Shown here: positions 1 through 8,998 of the stretch, piece by piece
How positions within the stretch are numbered: the stretch's first letter is position 1
Layout of the letters: every line of letters begins with the position of its first letter
Assembly (NCBI GenBank): GCA_903896015.1
Contig: CAITWF010000017.1
Location: 1-64,000, forward strand
DNA from: an uncultured Opitutia bacterium
GTDB taxonomy: Bacteria; Verrucomicrobiota; Verrucomicrobiia; Opitutales; Opitutaceae
DNA: 64,000 nucleotides
Direction of reading: 5' to 3'
Notes under the pieces: generated by a model
Told to the model about the DNA's origin: nothing
Database searches by the model: none
Seen by the model: only the letters and a program-made list of their open reading frames with translations
Position numbers and translations under genes: made by a program

Positions 1-176
1 ATGGCTTCCGCAACCCATTTTCGATTCAACTCCACGCTTCCGACACCCCCAAAAGCCAGGTTATTTGGCAAGGTTGGTTACCCGTTGCGCGAAGAAACGA
101 TATAAAACTTCATCTTTGCGTATAAATCAGGTAGCTGCTGCTAACCCCGCCGCTCGCAATCGATCCACCCAACCCC

Positions 177-1289
177 GTGAAAAAATTTCTCCACCCCGCG
201 CTGTTCGCGCTCCTCTTTCCGCTCACCGCCTTCGCCATGAACTCCCACCTCATCTTCCTCGGCACCTACACGCGCACCACCGGCAAGGGCATCTACGCCG
301 TGCGACTTGACGACGACACCGGCGCGCTCTCCACGCCCTTCCTTGTCGCCGAAACGCCCAGCCCCACGTGGATCACGTTTTCCCCGGATAAAAAATTCCT
401 CTACGCCAATTATCCCTCCGCCGCCCAGGCGATTGGTTTCCGCGTCGCGGACGATAACGGCAAATTGGTTCCGCTCGCGCCACCGCTCACCGTCCCGGCC
501 GCCAACGCACCCTCACACCTCGCCGTCGACGCCACCGGCCGCACGCTGCTCGCCGCGAATTACGCCGACGGCTTCGTCGCCGCGCTTCCGATCAATACCG
601 ATGGCACGCTCGGCGCGCCCAACATCATTCGCCATAGCGGCCACGGCCCCAACCCGCTGCGTCAGGACCGGCCGCATCCTCACTCCGTTACGCTGTCGCC
701 CGACAACCGCTTCGTCATCGTATGCGACCTCGGCCTCGATCGCATCTACAGCTACGCCCTCGATCCTATCGCGGCAAAGCTCACGCCGGCGAATCCGCCG
801 TTCGTCGAAGCGATGCCCACCTCCGGTCCGCGTCACTTCAAGTTCGGCCCCGACGGCCGCCACGCCTACAATCTCACCGAGATGGGCTCGACCGTCGTCG
901 CCTACGATTACGCCGCCGCCACCGGCGCCCTCACGCCGATCCAGACGATCGTCACGCTGCCGCCCAGCTTCGAAGCGCGCTGGGCCGCGGAAGTCCGCAT
1001 CCACCCCAACGGCAAATTCCTCTACGCCTCCAACCGCGGCCACGACAGCCTCGCCGTCTTCGCCATCGATCCGGCAACCGACAAACTCACCTTGGTCGAA
1101 ATCGTGCCGAGCGGCGGCAAGGTCCCGCGTAACTTCGCCTTTTCGCCCGACGGCAAATGGCTCGTGTGCGGCCACCAGGATTCGGAAAATCTCACGGTTT
1201 TCCGCGTCGACGCCGCGACCGGCCGTCTCACGCGCGCGCCTGGCGAGGCATCGGTGTCGATGTGCGTGTGCGTTTTGTTCTACAACTGA
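177..1289 (+). CDS. Secreted lactonase-family (6-phosphogluconolactonase-like) beta-propeller protein
   Basis: The 370-residue product has the repeated pattern of the YkgB/Pgl-type seven-bladed beta-propeller lactonase family: FLGTYTRTTGKGIY near the start, several SPDxxFLY/SPDNRFV blade strands, the family signature GPRHFKFGPDGRHAYN (about 218-233), and an ending VCVLFYN. Family members hydrolyse 6-phosphogluconolactone or related sugar lactones, but many periplasmic homologues have unproven substrates. The GTG start at 177 gives a clear signal peptide (MKKFLHPALFALLFPLTAFA), so export is likely; the internal ATG at 237 would remove it. It stands alone, 120 bases before korA. The family is secure, the substrate is not. 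Confidence 0.85.
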   Translation: MKKFLHPALFALLFPLTAFAMNSHLIFLGTYTRTTGKGIYAVRLDDDTGALSTPFLVAETPSPTWITFSPDKKFLYANYPSAAQAIGFRVADDNGKLVPLAPPLTVPAANAPSHLAVDATGRTLLAANYADGFVAALPINTDGTLGAPNIIRHSGHGPNPLRQDRPHPHSVTLSPDNRFVIVCDLGLDRIYSYALDPIAAKLTPANPPFVEAMPTSGPRHFKFGPDGRHAYNLTEMGSTVVAYDYAAATGALTPIQTIVTLPPSFEARWAAEVRIHPNGKFLYASNRGHDSLAVFAIDPATDKLTLVEIVPSGGKVPRNFAFSPDGKWLVCGHQDSENLTVFRVDAATGRLTRAPGEASVSMCVCVLFYN

Positions 1290-1409
1290 TCGCGGCATTA
1301 TCTTGGCTTCTGCGCCGCAGTCAGGATTTGCGCATCTCTAATCATATTTTGCGATTGCTCGTCCGCTCGTTGACTCCGCCGGCTTTGGCCAACAACTTCT
1401 GCCTTACTC

Positions 1410-3287
1410 ATGGTTAGCCCCAACTCACCCGAAACCCCGGGGAGCGCCGCGAGCGCCTCCGGCTCACCCCGCGCCATTCAAGACGTGGTCATCCGACTCG
1501 CTGGTAACTCGCAAGACGGCATCCAATCCGTCGGCGGTTTCCTTGCCCGCCTCGCGGGCCGCAGCGATCAGGACATCATGACCTACATGACGATCCCGTC
1601 TACCATCTCGGGCGGACCGTCGATTTTCCAGGTCCGCATGGGCACCGGCGACGTCCTGTCCGCCGGCGACCGCGCCGACATGCTCGTGGCGTTTTACCAA
1701 CACAGCTACGACGCCCACATCGGCTCGCTCCGACCCGGCGGCGTGCTCGTCTACGACAGCGATCAAGTCACCCCCGCGGCGGACGACAACCGTTTCACCA
1801 ACGTCGCCGTCCCGATCACTACCGCGACCGTCGAGGCCGTCGGCGGCACCTCGAAGGACAAGGGCAAAAACATCTTCATCCTTGGCCTCATCGCGCGCGT
1901 CTTCGATCTCGATGTCGCGAAACTCTCCGCCCTAATCAAGGAGCGCTTCGGCGGGAAGGACGAAAGCATCGTCCGCAATTCGATGCTCGCGTTCGACGCT
2001 GGCTACGCTTGGCCGCAAAACAACCTCCGCGATCTTTTCTACCGCTTCGAAGCCGTCGATCGCCAGCGCGCCTCCTCCGGCCGCCCTCAAGTCACCCTTG
2101 ATGGCAACACCGCGATCGCTTACGGTCTCATCGCTGCCGGCGTCCGCCACGGTGCGGGTTATCCCATCACTCCATGGTCCTCGATCATGGAGACGCTCCG
2201 CGTCGAATTCCCGAAATACGGCGGCATCTTTGTCCAATGCGAAGACGAGATCGCCTCGATTTCCACCGCGATCGGTTTCTCGTATACCGGCCAGCTCGCC
2301 ATCACCGGCAGTTCCGGCCCCGGCCTCTCACTCAAGATGGAGGCCCTCGGCTGGGCCACGATGGCCGAGATCCCGCTTATCGTCGTCAACGTCCAGCGCG
2401 GTGGTCCGTCCACCGGCATGCCGACCAACGTCGAGCAATCCGATCTCATGCAGGCAATCTACGGCTCGCACGGCGACACGCCGCGTGTCGTCATCGCACC
2501 GAAAAACGTCGAGGATTGCTTCTACGTCGCGATCGAAGCCTGCCGCATCGCCCGCGAATATTCCACGCCGGTAATCATCCTCACCGACATGGGCCTCTCC
2601 AGCCGCATCGAGGCGTTCGACGAACCCGATCTCCCAAAACTCATGGTCGATCCGAAGGCCGATCTCTCCGAGCGCGGCACGGATTTCAAACCCTACCCGC
2701 TTGACAAGATCACCCGACACGCGCCGCCCGGCGCCCGTATCGCTTCCGGGAAGTATCCGACCGTCACCGGCCTCGAGCACGACGAACTCGGCCATCCGAC
2801 CGGCAGCCCGAAATTGCACACGCAGATGACCGCGAAGCGCCGCGACAAAATCAAAAAACTCGCAGCCTCCCTTCCTGCTCCCGAATTCAACGGCGATTCT
2901 TCCGGTGAGGTTCTTCTCGTCACGTGGGGTTCGAGCTGGGGCCCCGGTCTCGAAGCGCTTGGTCGCATTCGCAAGGTCGGCGTCAAGGCCGGCCACCTGC
3001 ACCTGCGCCACATTCATCCGTTGCCCAACGGCCTCGAAGACTCCTTCAAACGCTTTCACAAAATCGTCGTCGCCGAACTCAACGACGAGGGCCTCTATGG
3101 CTATGGCCAGCTTGCGATGATGCTCCGCGCCCGCTACGCCAACCCCTCCATCGTCAGCGTCACCAAGACCGACGGCCTGACCTTCAAGGTGAGCGAGCTC
3201 GTCGCCGGCGTCGCGAAGCACATCGAAAGCACCGAGCTCGATGCCGCCCTCGGCGTCTCCCGCAAGAGCGCTCTCGCCACCAGCTGA
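1410..3287 (+). CDS. korA: 2-oxoacid:ferredoxin oxidoreductase, fused gamma-alpha subunit (KorA type)
   Basis: At 625 residues this is the long form in which the gamma domain (about 25-190, VIRLAGNSQDGIQSVGGFLA) precedes the alpha pyrimidine-binding domain (from about 230, with YPITPWSSIMETL and GSSGPGLSLKMEALGWA). The alpha C-terminal domain occupies the last 150 residues. With KorB it converts 2-oxoglutarate (or another 2-oxoacid) plus CoA to the acyl-CoA, CO2 and reduced ferredoxin in the cytoplasm. The fused layout and the CXXC-bearing partner 29 bases downstream favour the 2-oxoglutarate enzyme, although specificity cannot be read safely from sequence. The ATG at 1410 is the first in-frame start before the conserved gamma domain. 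The pair would serve as an oxygen-sensitive alternative to 2-oxoglutarate dehydrogenase. Confidence 0.92.
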   Translation: MVSPNSPETPGSAASASGSPRAIQDVVIRLAGNSQDGIQSVGGFLARLAGRSDQDIMTYMTIPSTISGGPSIFQVRMGTGDVLSAGDRADMLVAFYQHSYDAHIGSLRPGGVLVYDSDQVTPAADDNRFTNVAVPITTATVEAVGGTSKDKGKNIFILGLIARVFDLDVAKLSALIKERFGGKDESIVRNSMLAFDAGYAWPQNNLRDLFYRFEAVDRQRASSGRPQVTLDGNTAIAYGLIAAGVRHGAGYPITPWSSIMETLRVEFPKYGGIFVQCEDEIASISTAIGFSYTGQLAITGSSGPGLSLKMEALGWATMAEIPLIVVNVQRGGPSTGMPTNVEQSDLMQAIYGSHGDTPRVVIAPKNVEDCFYVAIEACRIAREYSTPVIILTDMGLSSRIEAFDEPDLPKLMVDPKADLSERGTDFKPYPLDKITRHAPPGARIASGKYPTVTGLEHDELGHPTGSPKLHTQMTAKRRDKIKKLAASLPAPEFNGDSSGEVLLVTWGSSWGPGLEALGRIRKVGVKAGHLHLRHIHPLPNGLEDSFKRFHKIVVAELNDEGLYGYGQLAMMLRARYANPSIVSVTKTDGLTFKVSELVAGVAKHIESTELDAALGVSRKSALATS

Positions 3288-3316
3288 GTCCCCTCAAACC
3301 AAATTTCAAAACTCCC

Positions 3317-4261
3317 ATGTCCGCCACCGCCCTCGCCACTCCGCCGCCTGCCCCCGGCGCGCCGCTCACGAAAAAAGCCCTCGTCGCCGATCACCCCACT
3401 TGGTGCCCCGGCTGCGGCGACTTCGCCGTGCTCGCCTCGTTCTACCGCGTCCTCGAGAAGTTGAATTACCCTCACGAAAAGATCGTCACCTTCGCTGGCA
3501 TCGGCTGCTCGTCGCGCTTTCCCTACTTCGTCAACACCCACGGCGGCCACTTTATCCACGGTCGCGCGCTGCCCTTCGCCGCCGGCATCAGCCTCGGCAA
3601 CGACGACCTCCACGTTTTCGTTTTCGGCGGTGACGGCGACGGCTTCTCGATCGGCGGCAACCACCTCGTCCACACCGCGCGCAAGAACGTCAACCTTACC
3701 TACGTCATCATGGACAACTCCGTCTATGGCCTGACGAAGAAGCAGACCTCGCCCACCTCGCCCCTCGGATTCAAGTCAAAGACCGACCCGTGGGGCGCGA
3801 TCGACCAGCCGATCAACCCGATGCGCACGTTGCTCAACAGCGGCGCCACCTTTGTCGCGCGTAGCCACGCCACCCAGGTCAATCACATGACCGACATGAT
3901 GCTCCGTGCCGCAAAACACCCGGGCTTCTCCGTCGTCGAGATTCTTTCCGAGTGCGTCGAGTTTTTCGAAGGCGCCTTCGATGCCGCCAATCCCCGAAAA
4001 GGCGGCGCGTGGAATCTCGTGGACGAAAAGAAGCACGACGGCACGCCCGAGGATGCCAGCCGCCACGACATCACCGACGAAGTCGCCGCTTTCAAGCTCG
4101 CCCAGCAAGCGTGGCCCGGATCGTTTGGCGTCTTCTACGAAAACAACACGCGGAAAACCAAGAACGTCCTCGAGCACGATCTCATTGCCAAAGCGAAAGA
4201 AAAGACGAAGAACGCCAGCGACCTCCAGGTGCTCCAATCGACCTTCGCGCGACTGCGGTAA
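3317..4261 (+). CDS. korB: 2-oxoacid:ferredoxin oxidoreductase, beta subunit
   Basis: The 314-residue beta subunit carries thiamine diphosphate and part of the Fe-S binding site. Visible features are WCPGCGDF (Cys30, Cys33), the TPP/Mg region GGDGDGFSIGGNH followed by MDNSVYGLTKKQTSPTSP, and GCSSRFPYF. Homologues hold one 4Fe-4S cluster through the CXXC pair and further cysteines. It lies 29 bases behind korA and is followed directly by a strong intrinsic terminator, so korAB form a self-contained transcription unit. The ATG at 3317 lies between the korA stop and the first conserved motif; a short Ala/Pro-rich leader (residues 2-20) precedes the conserved core. Confidence 0.93.
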   Translation: MSATALATPPPAPGAPLTKKALVADHPTWCPGCGDFAVLASFYRVLEKLNYPHEKIVTFAGIGCSSRFPYFVNTHGGHFIHGRALPFAAGISLGNDDLHVFVFGGDGDGFSIGGNHLVHTARKNVNLTYVIMDNSVYGLTKKQTSPTSPLGFKSKTDPWGAIDQPINPMRTLLNSGATFVARSHATQVNHMTDMMLRAAKHPGFSVVEILSECVEFFEGAFDAANPRKGGAWNLVDEKKHDGTPEDASRHDITDEVAAFKLAQQAWPGSFGVFYENNTRKTKNVLEHDLIAKAKEKTKNASDLQVLQSTFARLR

Positions 4262-4295
4262 GACTGATTCGCCGCCAAATCTCACGCGAAACCTC

Positions 4296-4321
4296 AGCCC
4301 GGGCGACACCCCGGGCTTTTT
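4296..4321 (+). terminator. Intrinsic terminator of korAB
   Basis: A perfect 8-bp stem, AGCCCGGG (4296-4303) with CCCGGGCT (4310-4317), has a 6-base loop and runs into five T residues (4317-4321). It begins 34 bases after the korB stop. Confidence 0.85.
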
Positions 4322-4501
4322 GCCGGGTGCAGCCACCGCGCCCACCGCCTTCATTTTTTGCGCGAGGAAGCGACCTACTGCGTATTCACTGCGCGCCAAA
4401 CGAGGAAACTAGGTAGCTTCGGACGTATTTTCCACCACCCACACAGTGCACTATTTAATTGTGCGAAAGTCATTACGAGGTAACTCATCCCACTTCCCGC
4501 C

Positions 4502-5473
4502 ATGGCTTCCAGCACTACCCCAGATTCCGCGAATGAACAAGCGCGCCTGGAGGCCCTGCGTCGCTACGCCATCCTCGACACGCCGCCGGAACGCGAATTT
4601 GACGACCTCGCCGCCCGCGCCGCGCGCGACTGCGGCTACTCGACGGCGTTCATCACCCTGATGTCCCAGGATCGCTGCTGGTTTAAGGCCGTAGTGGGCG
4701 CTCCTCCCGCGAACCCGCAAGTCCGGGAAATTCCCCGTGAAGAATCGCTTTGCAACCACGCCTTTCGCAGCAGCGGCATCCTCGTGGTGCCCGACGCCCG
4801 CGCCGATGTGCGCTTTCGCCACCTGCCCATCATCGCTCGGCCTGGCGGCTACCGCGCCTACGCTGGCGCGCAACTCATCACCCCCGACGGCCACTCGATC
4901 GGCACCGTCTGCGTACTCGACACCGCGCCCCGCACGCCCACCCCGCGCCAGGTGGATGCGCTGCGCGTGATCGCCACACGCGTCATGGCGCTTCTTGAAT
5001 CTCGCCAAAGCGATCTGGCACCCGCTCCCCCGGTCTCCGTCGGCGCGCCGCGAGCCACCGCCGTCCCACCCGTCCCGTCGGCGCCACCCTTCGACTCACC
5101 ACGCGCGATCGTGCTGATCGTTGACGACGAAGACCTCGTCCGCGGCGTCACCGCCGCGATCGTCGCACGCCTCGGCTACGAGACGCGCCTCGCCGCCAAC
5201 GGTCAGGAGGCGCTCGATCGCATCGCTGCGCTCGATGGACGCGTCCGACTCGTCATCACCGACGTCAATATGCCGTTGATGGATGAACTCGAACTGGCTC
5301 GCGTCCTCCGCCGCCAGCCCAATGTCCCCGCGATCGCCGCGATGAGCGGCCGGTTTACTCCGGAGATTCGCCGCCAACTCCAGGACGAGGGCGTCACGCA
5401 CTTCATTGCAAAACCCTTCGGCTCGGAAGAAATCGCGAACGCGGTTCGCGCCCTGCTCGCGCCGGCCCGCTGA
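4502..5473 (+). CDS. GAF domain protein with C-terminal receiver domain
   Basis: The 323-residue protein begins with a short helix of the kind found before GAF domains in sensor kinases (LEALRRYAILDTPPEREFDDL), then a GAF domain (about 25-165, with SLCNHAF and TPDGHSIGTVCVLD). A Pro/Ala-rich linker leads to a CheY-like receiver (about 200-323): acidic DDED, phosphoacceptor Asp in ITDVNMP, Lys in IAKPFG. There is no kinase, HTH or cyclase output domain, so it probably relays a signal to a partner encoded elsewhere. In the receiver the usual MDG after the phosphorylation site reads MDE. GAGGTAA stands about 20 bases before the ATG. It is monocistronic, between the korAB terminator and a convergent dipeptidase whose stop codon directly abuts its own. 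Confidence 0.8.
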   Translation: MASSTTPDSANEQARLEALRRYAILDTPPEREFDDLAARAARDCGYSTAFITLMSQDRCWFKAVVGAPPANPQVREIPREESLCNHAFRSSGILVVPDARADVRFRHLPIIARPGGYRAYAGAQLITPDGHSIGTVCVLDTAPRTPTPRQVDALRVIATRVMALLESRQSDLAPAPPVSVGAPRATAVPPVPSAPPFDSPRAIVLIVDDEDLVRGVTAAIVARLGYETRLAANGQEALDRIAALDGRVRLVITDVNMPLMDELELARVLRRQPNVPAIAAMSGRFTPEIRRQLQDEGVTHFIAKPFGSEEIANAVRALLAPAR

Positions 5474-6607
5474 TCAGGCGCAACGCGCCGCCCGACAAAG
5501 CCGCAGCGTGTTTTCGCCCCAAATTTTCGCGAGGGCGTCCTCGCCCCAGCCGCGAGCCACGAGCGCACGCGTGATGTTCGGAAAATCCGCGACATCACGG
5601 AGCCCGTCGAAATGCCCGCCCCCTCCGTCGAGATCGCAACCGATTCCAACATGCGCCGGTCCGATAATTTTCGCCGCGTGTTCGATGTGCGCGATGAAAT
5701 CCGCGAACGCCACCACTGGATTAGGATGCTCGACCGCGACCTGATGATAGTCGCGATCCTCGGCGGCCAGAATCTCGGGAGATATCACTGCGTCCTTGTA
5801 ACGCAGGAGAATCTCAGCCGTCGCCGCCGTGCGCCGGTTGCCGGGCGCATTCACGAGCGAAGCCGGCAACGCGTTGATCTGAATCACGCCGCCCTTCGCG
5901 GCGAGCGCTAGAAGCAGCTCGTCGCCGACGTTGCGCGGATGATCACACACTGCGCGACAATCACTGTGCGATAGCATCACCGGCGCACGCGAGTGGACGA
6001 GCAAATCGCGGAGCACGTCATCGCTCGCGTGCGAGGCATCGAGCACGATGCCGAGCCGGTTGCACTCAGCGACGACCTCGCGACCTATCGGGCTGAGCCC
6101 GCCCCACTCCGCGCCGCGCGGATCGGTCGAGGAGTCGGCGAGATCGTTGTTGAGCATGTGCGTGAGGCCGAGCATCCGCACGCCGAGCTTGAAAAATTTT
6201 TCCACGTTCCCCGGCTCGCGCCCGAGCGAGTAGCTGTTTTCGATGCTGAGGAAGATCGCTCGTTTGCCTTCGCCCTTCAGGCGGAACGCATCCTCGGCCG
6301 TGAGCGCGAGGCCGCATTCGGTTTGATTTCGCCCCAGAATTGCGTGGGTGCGATCGAAGTGCCGCAGCGCGTGTTCATGGATCGCCGCGTGGCCCGCGGG
6401 CGTGCGCGCGAGCTGCGGCACATAGACCGCGAACACCATCGCATCGACGCCGCCCGCACGCATCCGCGGCAGATCGATCTGCGAGCGGTCGACCGCCGGA
6501 TCATGCAGCGCGGAAAAATCCCACCCGTCGCTCGCGAAGCCCGCGGTCGGCGTGTCGCTGTGCGTATCGATCGTGAAGAGGCGCTCGTGCAGCGCGTCGG
6601 CGTTCAC
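5474..6607 (-). CDS. Membrane dipeptidase-family (M19) peptidase, cytoplasmic form
   Basis: A 377-residue M19 (renal dipeptidase-like) metallopeptidase. The binuclear zinc site is visible: His16 and Asp18 in DTHSDTP, bridging Glu123 in FLSIENSYSLG, His193 in LDASHASDD and His214 in MLSHSDCRAV. Family members cleave dipeptides, including D-amino-acid-containing ones. It has no signal peptide, unlike its upstream neighbour, so it probably acts in the cytoplasm on imported or recycled dipeptides. The start is GTG (minus strand, ending at 6607), overlapping the upstream dipeptidase stop as GTGA, so translation is coupled. Its stop codon abuts the stop of the convergent GAF-receiver gene with no intergenic base. 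Confidence 0.9.
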   Translation of the reverse strand: MNADALHERLFTIDTHSDTPTAGFASDGWDFSALHDPAVDRSQIDLPRMRAGGVDAMVFAVYVPQLARTPAGHAAIHEHALRHFDRTHAILGRNQTECGLALTAEDAFRLKGEGKRAIFLSIENSYSLGREPGNVEKFFKLGVRMLGLTHMLNNDLADSSTDPRGAEWGGLSPIGREVVAECNRLGIVLDASHASDDVLRDLLVHSRAPVMLSHSDCRAVCDHPRNVGDELLLALAAKGGVIQINALPASLVNAPGNRRTAATAEILLRYKDAVISPEILAAEDRDYHQVAVEHPNPVVAFADFIAHIEHAAKIIGPAHVGIGCDLDGGGGHFDGLRDVADFPNITRALVARGWGEDALAKIWGENTLRLCRAARCA

Positions 6608-7905
6608 GCTTTTTTCTGCGACTTCGCGTAATCCTCGGCGGCCTTAAGCAGGCGGATGACGTTTCCGCCCCACATGTTCGCGACGTCCTGCTCGGAGTAG
6701 CCTTCCTTGAGGAGGCGCTCGGTGACTTTCGGGTAGCCGGTGATGTCGCGCATGCCTTCGACGCCGCCGCCGCCATCCCAGTCCGCGCCGAAGCCGACGT
6801 GCTCGGGGCCGACGAGCTTCAACGCGTAGTTCACGTGCCGCATGAAATCCTCGAAGGTCGCCTGCGGCACTGGATATTTTTTGTCGAGCTCGGCCATTTC
6901 CTTCATGAACGCATCGCGCTGCTCCGCGGACATATCTCCGCCGCGGCCGCCCCGGCCACCACGGCCCGCGCCTCCGACCGGGACACCCGGCGCCCGCGCC
7001 TGCGGCGCCGGCAAACCAAACTTCGCGTAGAGCTGCGCCAGCGCGGCGTTGCGCTCGGGAATTACTGGCTGCGGGATCAGGTAGGCGCTGAGCGAGTTGA
7101 TTTGGATCACGCCGCCCTTCGCGGCGAGTTTCTTGATGCGCTCATCGTCGATGTTGCGCGGATGGTTGTTCGCGCCCTTCGGACCGGAGTGCGAAAGGAT
7201 CAGCGGCGTCTTCGACAACTCCAGCATCTGATCGAACACGCTGTCAGCCGAGTGCGAGGCATCGAGGATGATGCCGAGCCGGTTGCACTCCGCGACGAAC
7301 TCTTTGCCGAGCGGGCTGAGCCCGTGCCATTCGGGTCCATTCGCATCAGTGGCGGAGTCGGCGAGGTCGCTGTTCGAAGTGTGCGCCGGACTCATCATGC
7401 GCACGCCTAGGGTGTAGAAGGTTTGAACCAACGAAATGTCCTTCCCGATCGGGTAGGCGTTTTCGATGCTCTGATAGACGATTCGCTTGCCGGCAGCGTG
7501 AATGCGCGCGGCGTCGTCGGAGGTGAAGGCGAGTTCGAATTTATCCGAGTGCTTCGCGACCATCTCGCGAATCTCAACCGCGCGGATCAACGCTTTGTCG
7601 CGCGCTGCGGCGAGGCCCTCCGGCGTGCGCGGCCCCTGCGCCGTAAAGATCGCCCAAAAGCCGCCGTCCAACCCGCCTTCGACCATCCGCGGGTAATCCA
7701 CCTGCGAACGATCGGTTTCGTAGGTGTGGCGGTCCATGATATCCCAGCCTGGCCGGGAGAAATTCGCCGGTGTGTCGAGATGCGTGTCGAGCGCGATGAT
7801 GCGCTCGTGCAACGCACGGGCGCGGGCGGAAAATTCAACGTCGGTCTCGGCGCGGGCGAGCCCGAGCGCGAGGGAAAGCAGGAAGAAGAGGGAAACGCGG
7901 TTCAT
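6604..7905 (-). CDS. Secreted membrane dipeptidase-family (M19) peptidase
   Basis: The ATG at 7905 gives a 433-residue precursor with a signal peptide ([19 protein letters not shown]), so the enzyme is exported. M19 zinc ligands are His42 and Asp44 (ALDTHLDTP), Glu148 ([11 protein letters not shown]), His218 (LDASHSADS) and His239 (LILSHSG). A longer open frame extends upstream to 8088 but would bury the signal peptide. Compared with its downstream paralogue it has about 50 extra residues (298-345) that include a Gly/Arg-rich RGG stretch (312-324) and a charged helix. The two genes overlap by 4 bases and are probably a tandem duplication, one copy exported and one retained. Confidence 0.9.
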   Translation of the reverse strand: MNRVSLFFLLSLALGLARAETDVEFSARARALHERIIALDTHLDTPANFSRPGWDIMDRHTYETDRSQVDYPRMVEGGLDGGFWAIFTAQGPRTPEGLAAARDKALIRAVEIREMVAKHSDKFELAFTSDDAARIHAAGKRIVYQSIENAYPIGKDISLVQTFYTLGVRMMSPAHTSNSDLADSATDANGPEWHGLSPLGKEFVAECNRLGIILDASHSADSVFDQMLELSKTPLILSHSGPKGANNHPRNIDDERIKKLAAKGGVIQINSLSAYLIPQPVIPERNAALAQLYAKFGLPAPQARAPGVPVGGAGRGGRGGRGGDMSAEQRDAFMKEMAELDKKYPVPQATFEDFMRHVNYALKLVGPEHVGFGADWDGGGGVEGMRDITGYPKVTERLLKEGYSEQDVANMWGGNVIRLLKAAEDYAKSQKKA

Positions 7906-8029
7906 GGGGATGACCTGCGGGAATAGCAGGCGGCGTGCGCGAAGCAATCCCTGGCGTAATTTCGATCGAATTGGTGACATCTCCGCAGTTGCGCTAGGTG
8001 AGACCTTGAACTCAATTTTCCCCATCATC

Positions 8030-8980
8030 ATGTCCAACCCCTCCGTCGAAAACGTCGTCATCATCGGCACCGGCTGCGCGGGCCTCACCGCCGCGATCTA
8101 CACGTCGCGCGCCAGCCTCAACCCGCTCGTGCTGGAAGGCCCGCTGCCCGGCGGCCAGCTCACAACGACCAGCGAAGTGGAAAACTTCCCCGGCTTCCCG
8201 CACGGCGTGGATGGATTTCAGCTTACGCAAAACATGCGCGAGCAGGCCACGCGCTTCGGCACGCGCTTCGAGCAGACGCTCGTCGACAAAGTCGATTTCA
8301 CCACGACGCCGCGCCAGCTCATCTGCGGCGATCGCGTGATTCTCGCGAAGACCGTGATCATCGCGACGGGCGCCTCGCCGCGGATGACAGGCATCCCCGG
8401 CGAGAAGGAACTTTATGGCGGCAAGGGTGTGACGACCTGCGCGACGTGCGACGGTGCCTTTTACCGAAAGATGGAAGTCGCCGTCATCGGCGGCGGTGAC
8501 AGCGCGGCGGAAGAGGCGCTGTTTCTCACGCGCTTCGCGAGCAAAGTTTATCTCGTGCATCGCCGTGATTCGCTGCGCGCCTCGAAAATCATGGCCGACC
8601 GCGCGACGTCGCATGAAAAAATTCAGTGTGTCTGGGACAGCGTGCCGGTCGCGGTCGAGGGCGTCGAAGCGGGCGCGGTGACCGGACTCAAAGTCAAAAA
8701 TGTAAAGACCGGCGCCGAGTCCGTGCTCCCCGTGAAAGGCATCTTCGTCGCGATCGGGCACATACCAAACACCGGCCCGTTCGCGCCACCGATTGACGTC
8801 GACGAAGGCGGCTACTTCAAGCCGCAGCCCGGCTCGCAAGTGCAGACTAATGTCCCCGGCGTCTACGTCGCGGGCGACTGCTCCGATCACGTCTATCGGC
8901 AGGCGATCACGGCGGCCGGCATGGGCTGCCAAGCCGCGATCGAAGCGGAGCGCTGGCTCGCCGAGCACCATGCGAACTAA
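8030..8980 (+). CDS. trxB: Thioredoxin-disulfide reductase
   Basis: The 316-residue flavoprotein transfers electrons from NADPH through FAD to thioredoxin. It has the N-terminal FAD-binding GxGxxG (residues 13-18, GTGCAG), [15 protein letters not shown], the redox-active CATC (137-140) within [11 protein letters not shown], the NADPH site [10 protein letters not shown] (154-163), and the C-terminal GVYVAGDC. The length is normal. I chose the ATG at 8030, whose translation starts the usual [13 protein letters not shown] segment; the frame is open further upstream but without homologous sequence. It is divergent from the dipeptidase pair. Thioredoxin reduced here would also serve the PAPS reductase encoded near the end of the window. 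Confidence 0.95.
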   Translation: MSNPSVENVVIIGTGCAGLTAAIYTSRASLNPLVLEGPLPGGQLTTTSEVENFPGFPHGVDGFQLTQNMREQATRFGTRFEQTLVDKVDFTTTPRQLICGDRVILAKTVIIATGASPRMTGIPGEKELYGGKGVTTCATCDGAFYRKMEVAVIGGGDSAAEEALFLTRFASKVYLVHRRDSLRASKIMADRATSHEKIQCVWDSVPVAVEGVEAGAVTGLKVKNVKTGAESVLPVKGIFVAIGHIPNTGPFAPPIDVDEGGYFKPQPGSQVQTNVPGVYVAGDCSDHVYRQAITAAGMGCQAAIEAERWLAEHHAN

Positions 8981-8998
8981 GAGCGCGGTGCGGGGCCC

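Noticed and set aside
1-105. A 34-codon frame at the left edge of the window
   Set aside because: No conserved features, no visible ribosome binding site, and the upstream sequence is not available.
7961-7970. TTCGATCGAA palindrome between the dipeptidase and trxB
   Set aside because: Ten bases built on GATC; CGATCG-like words are common throughout this sequence, so it is not distinctive.
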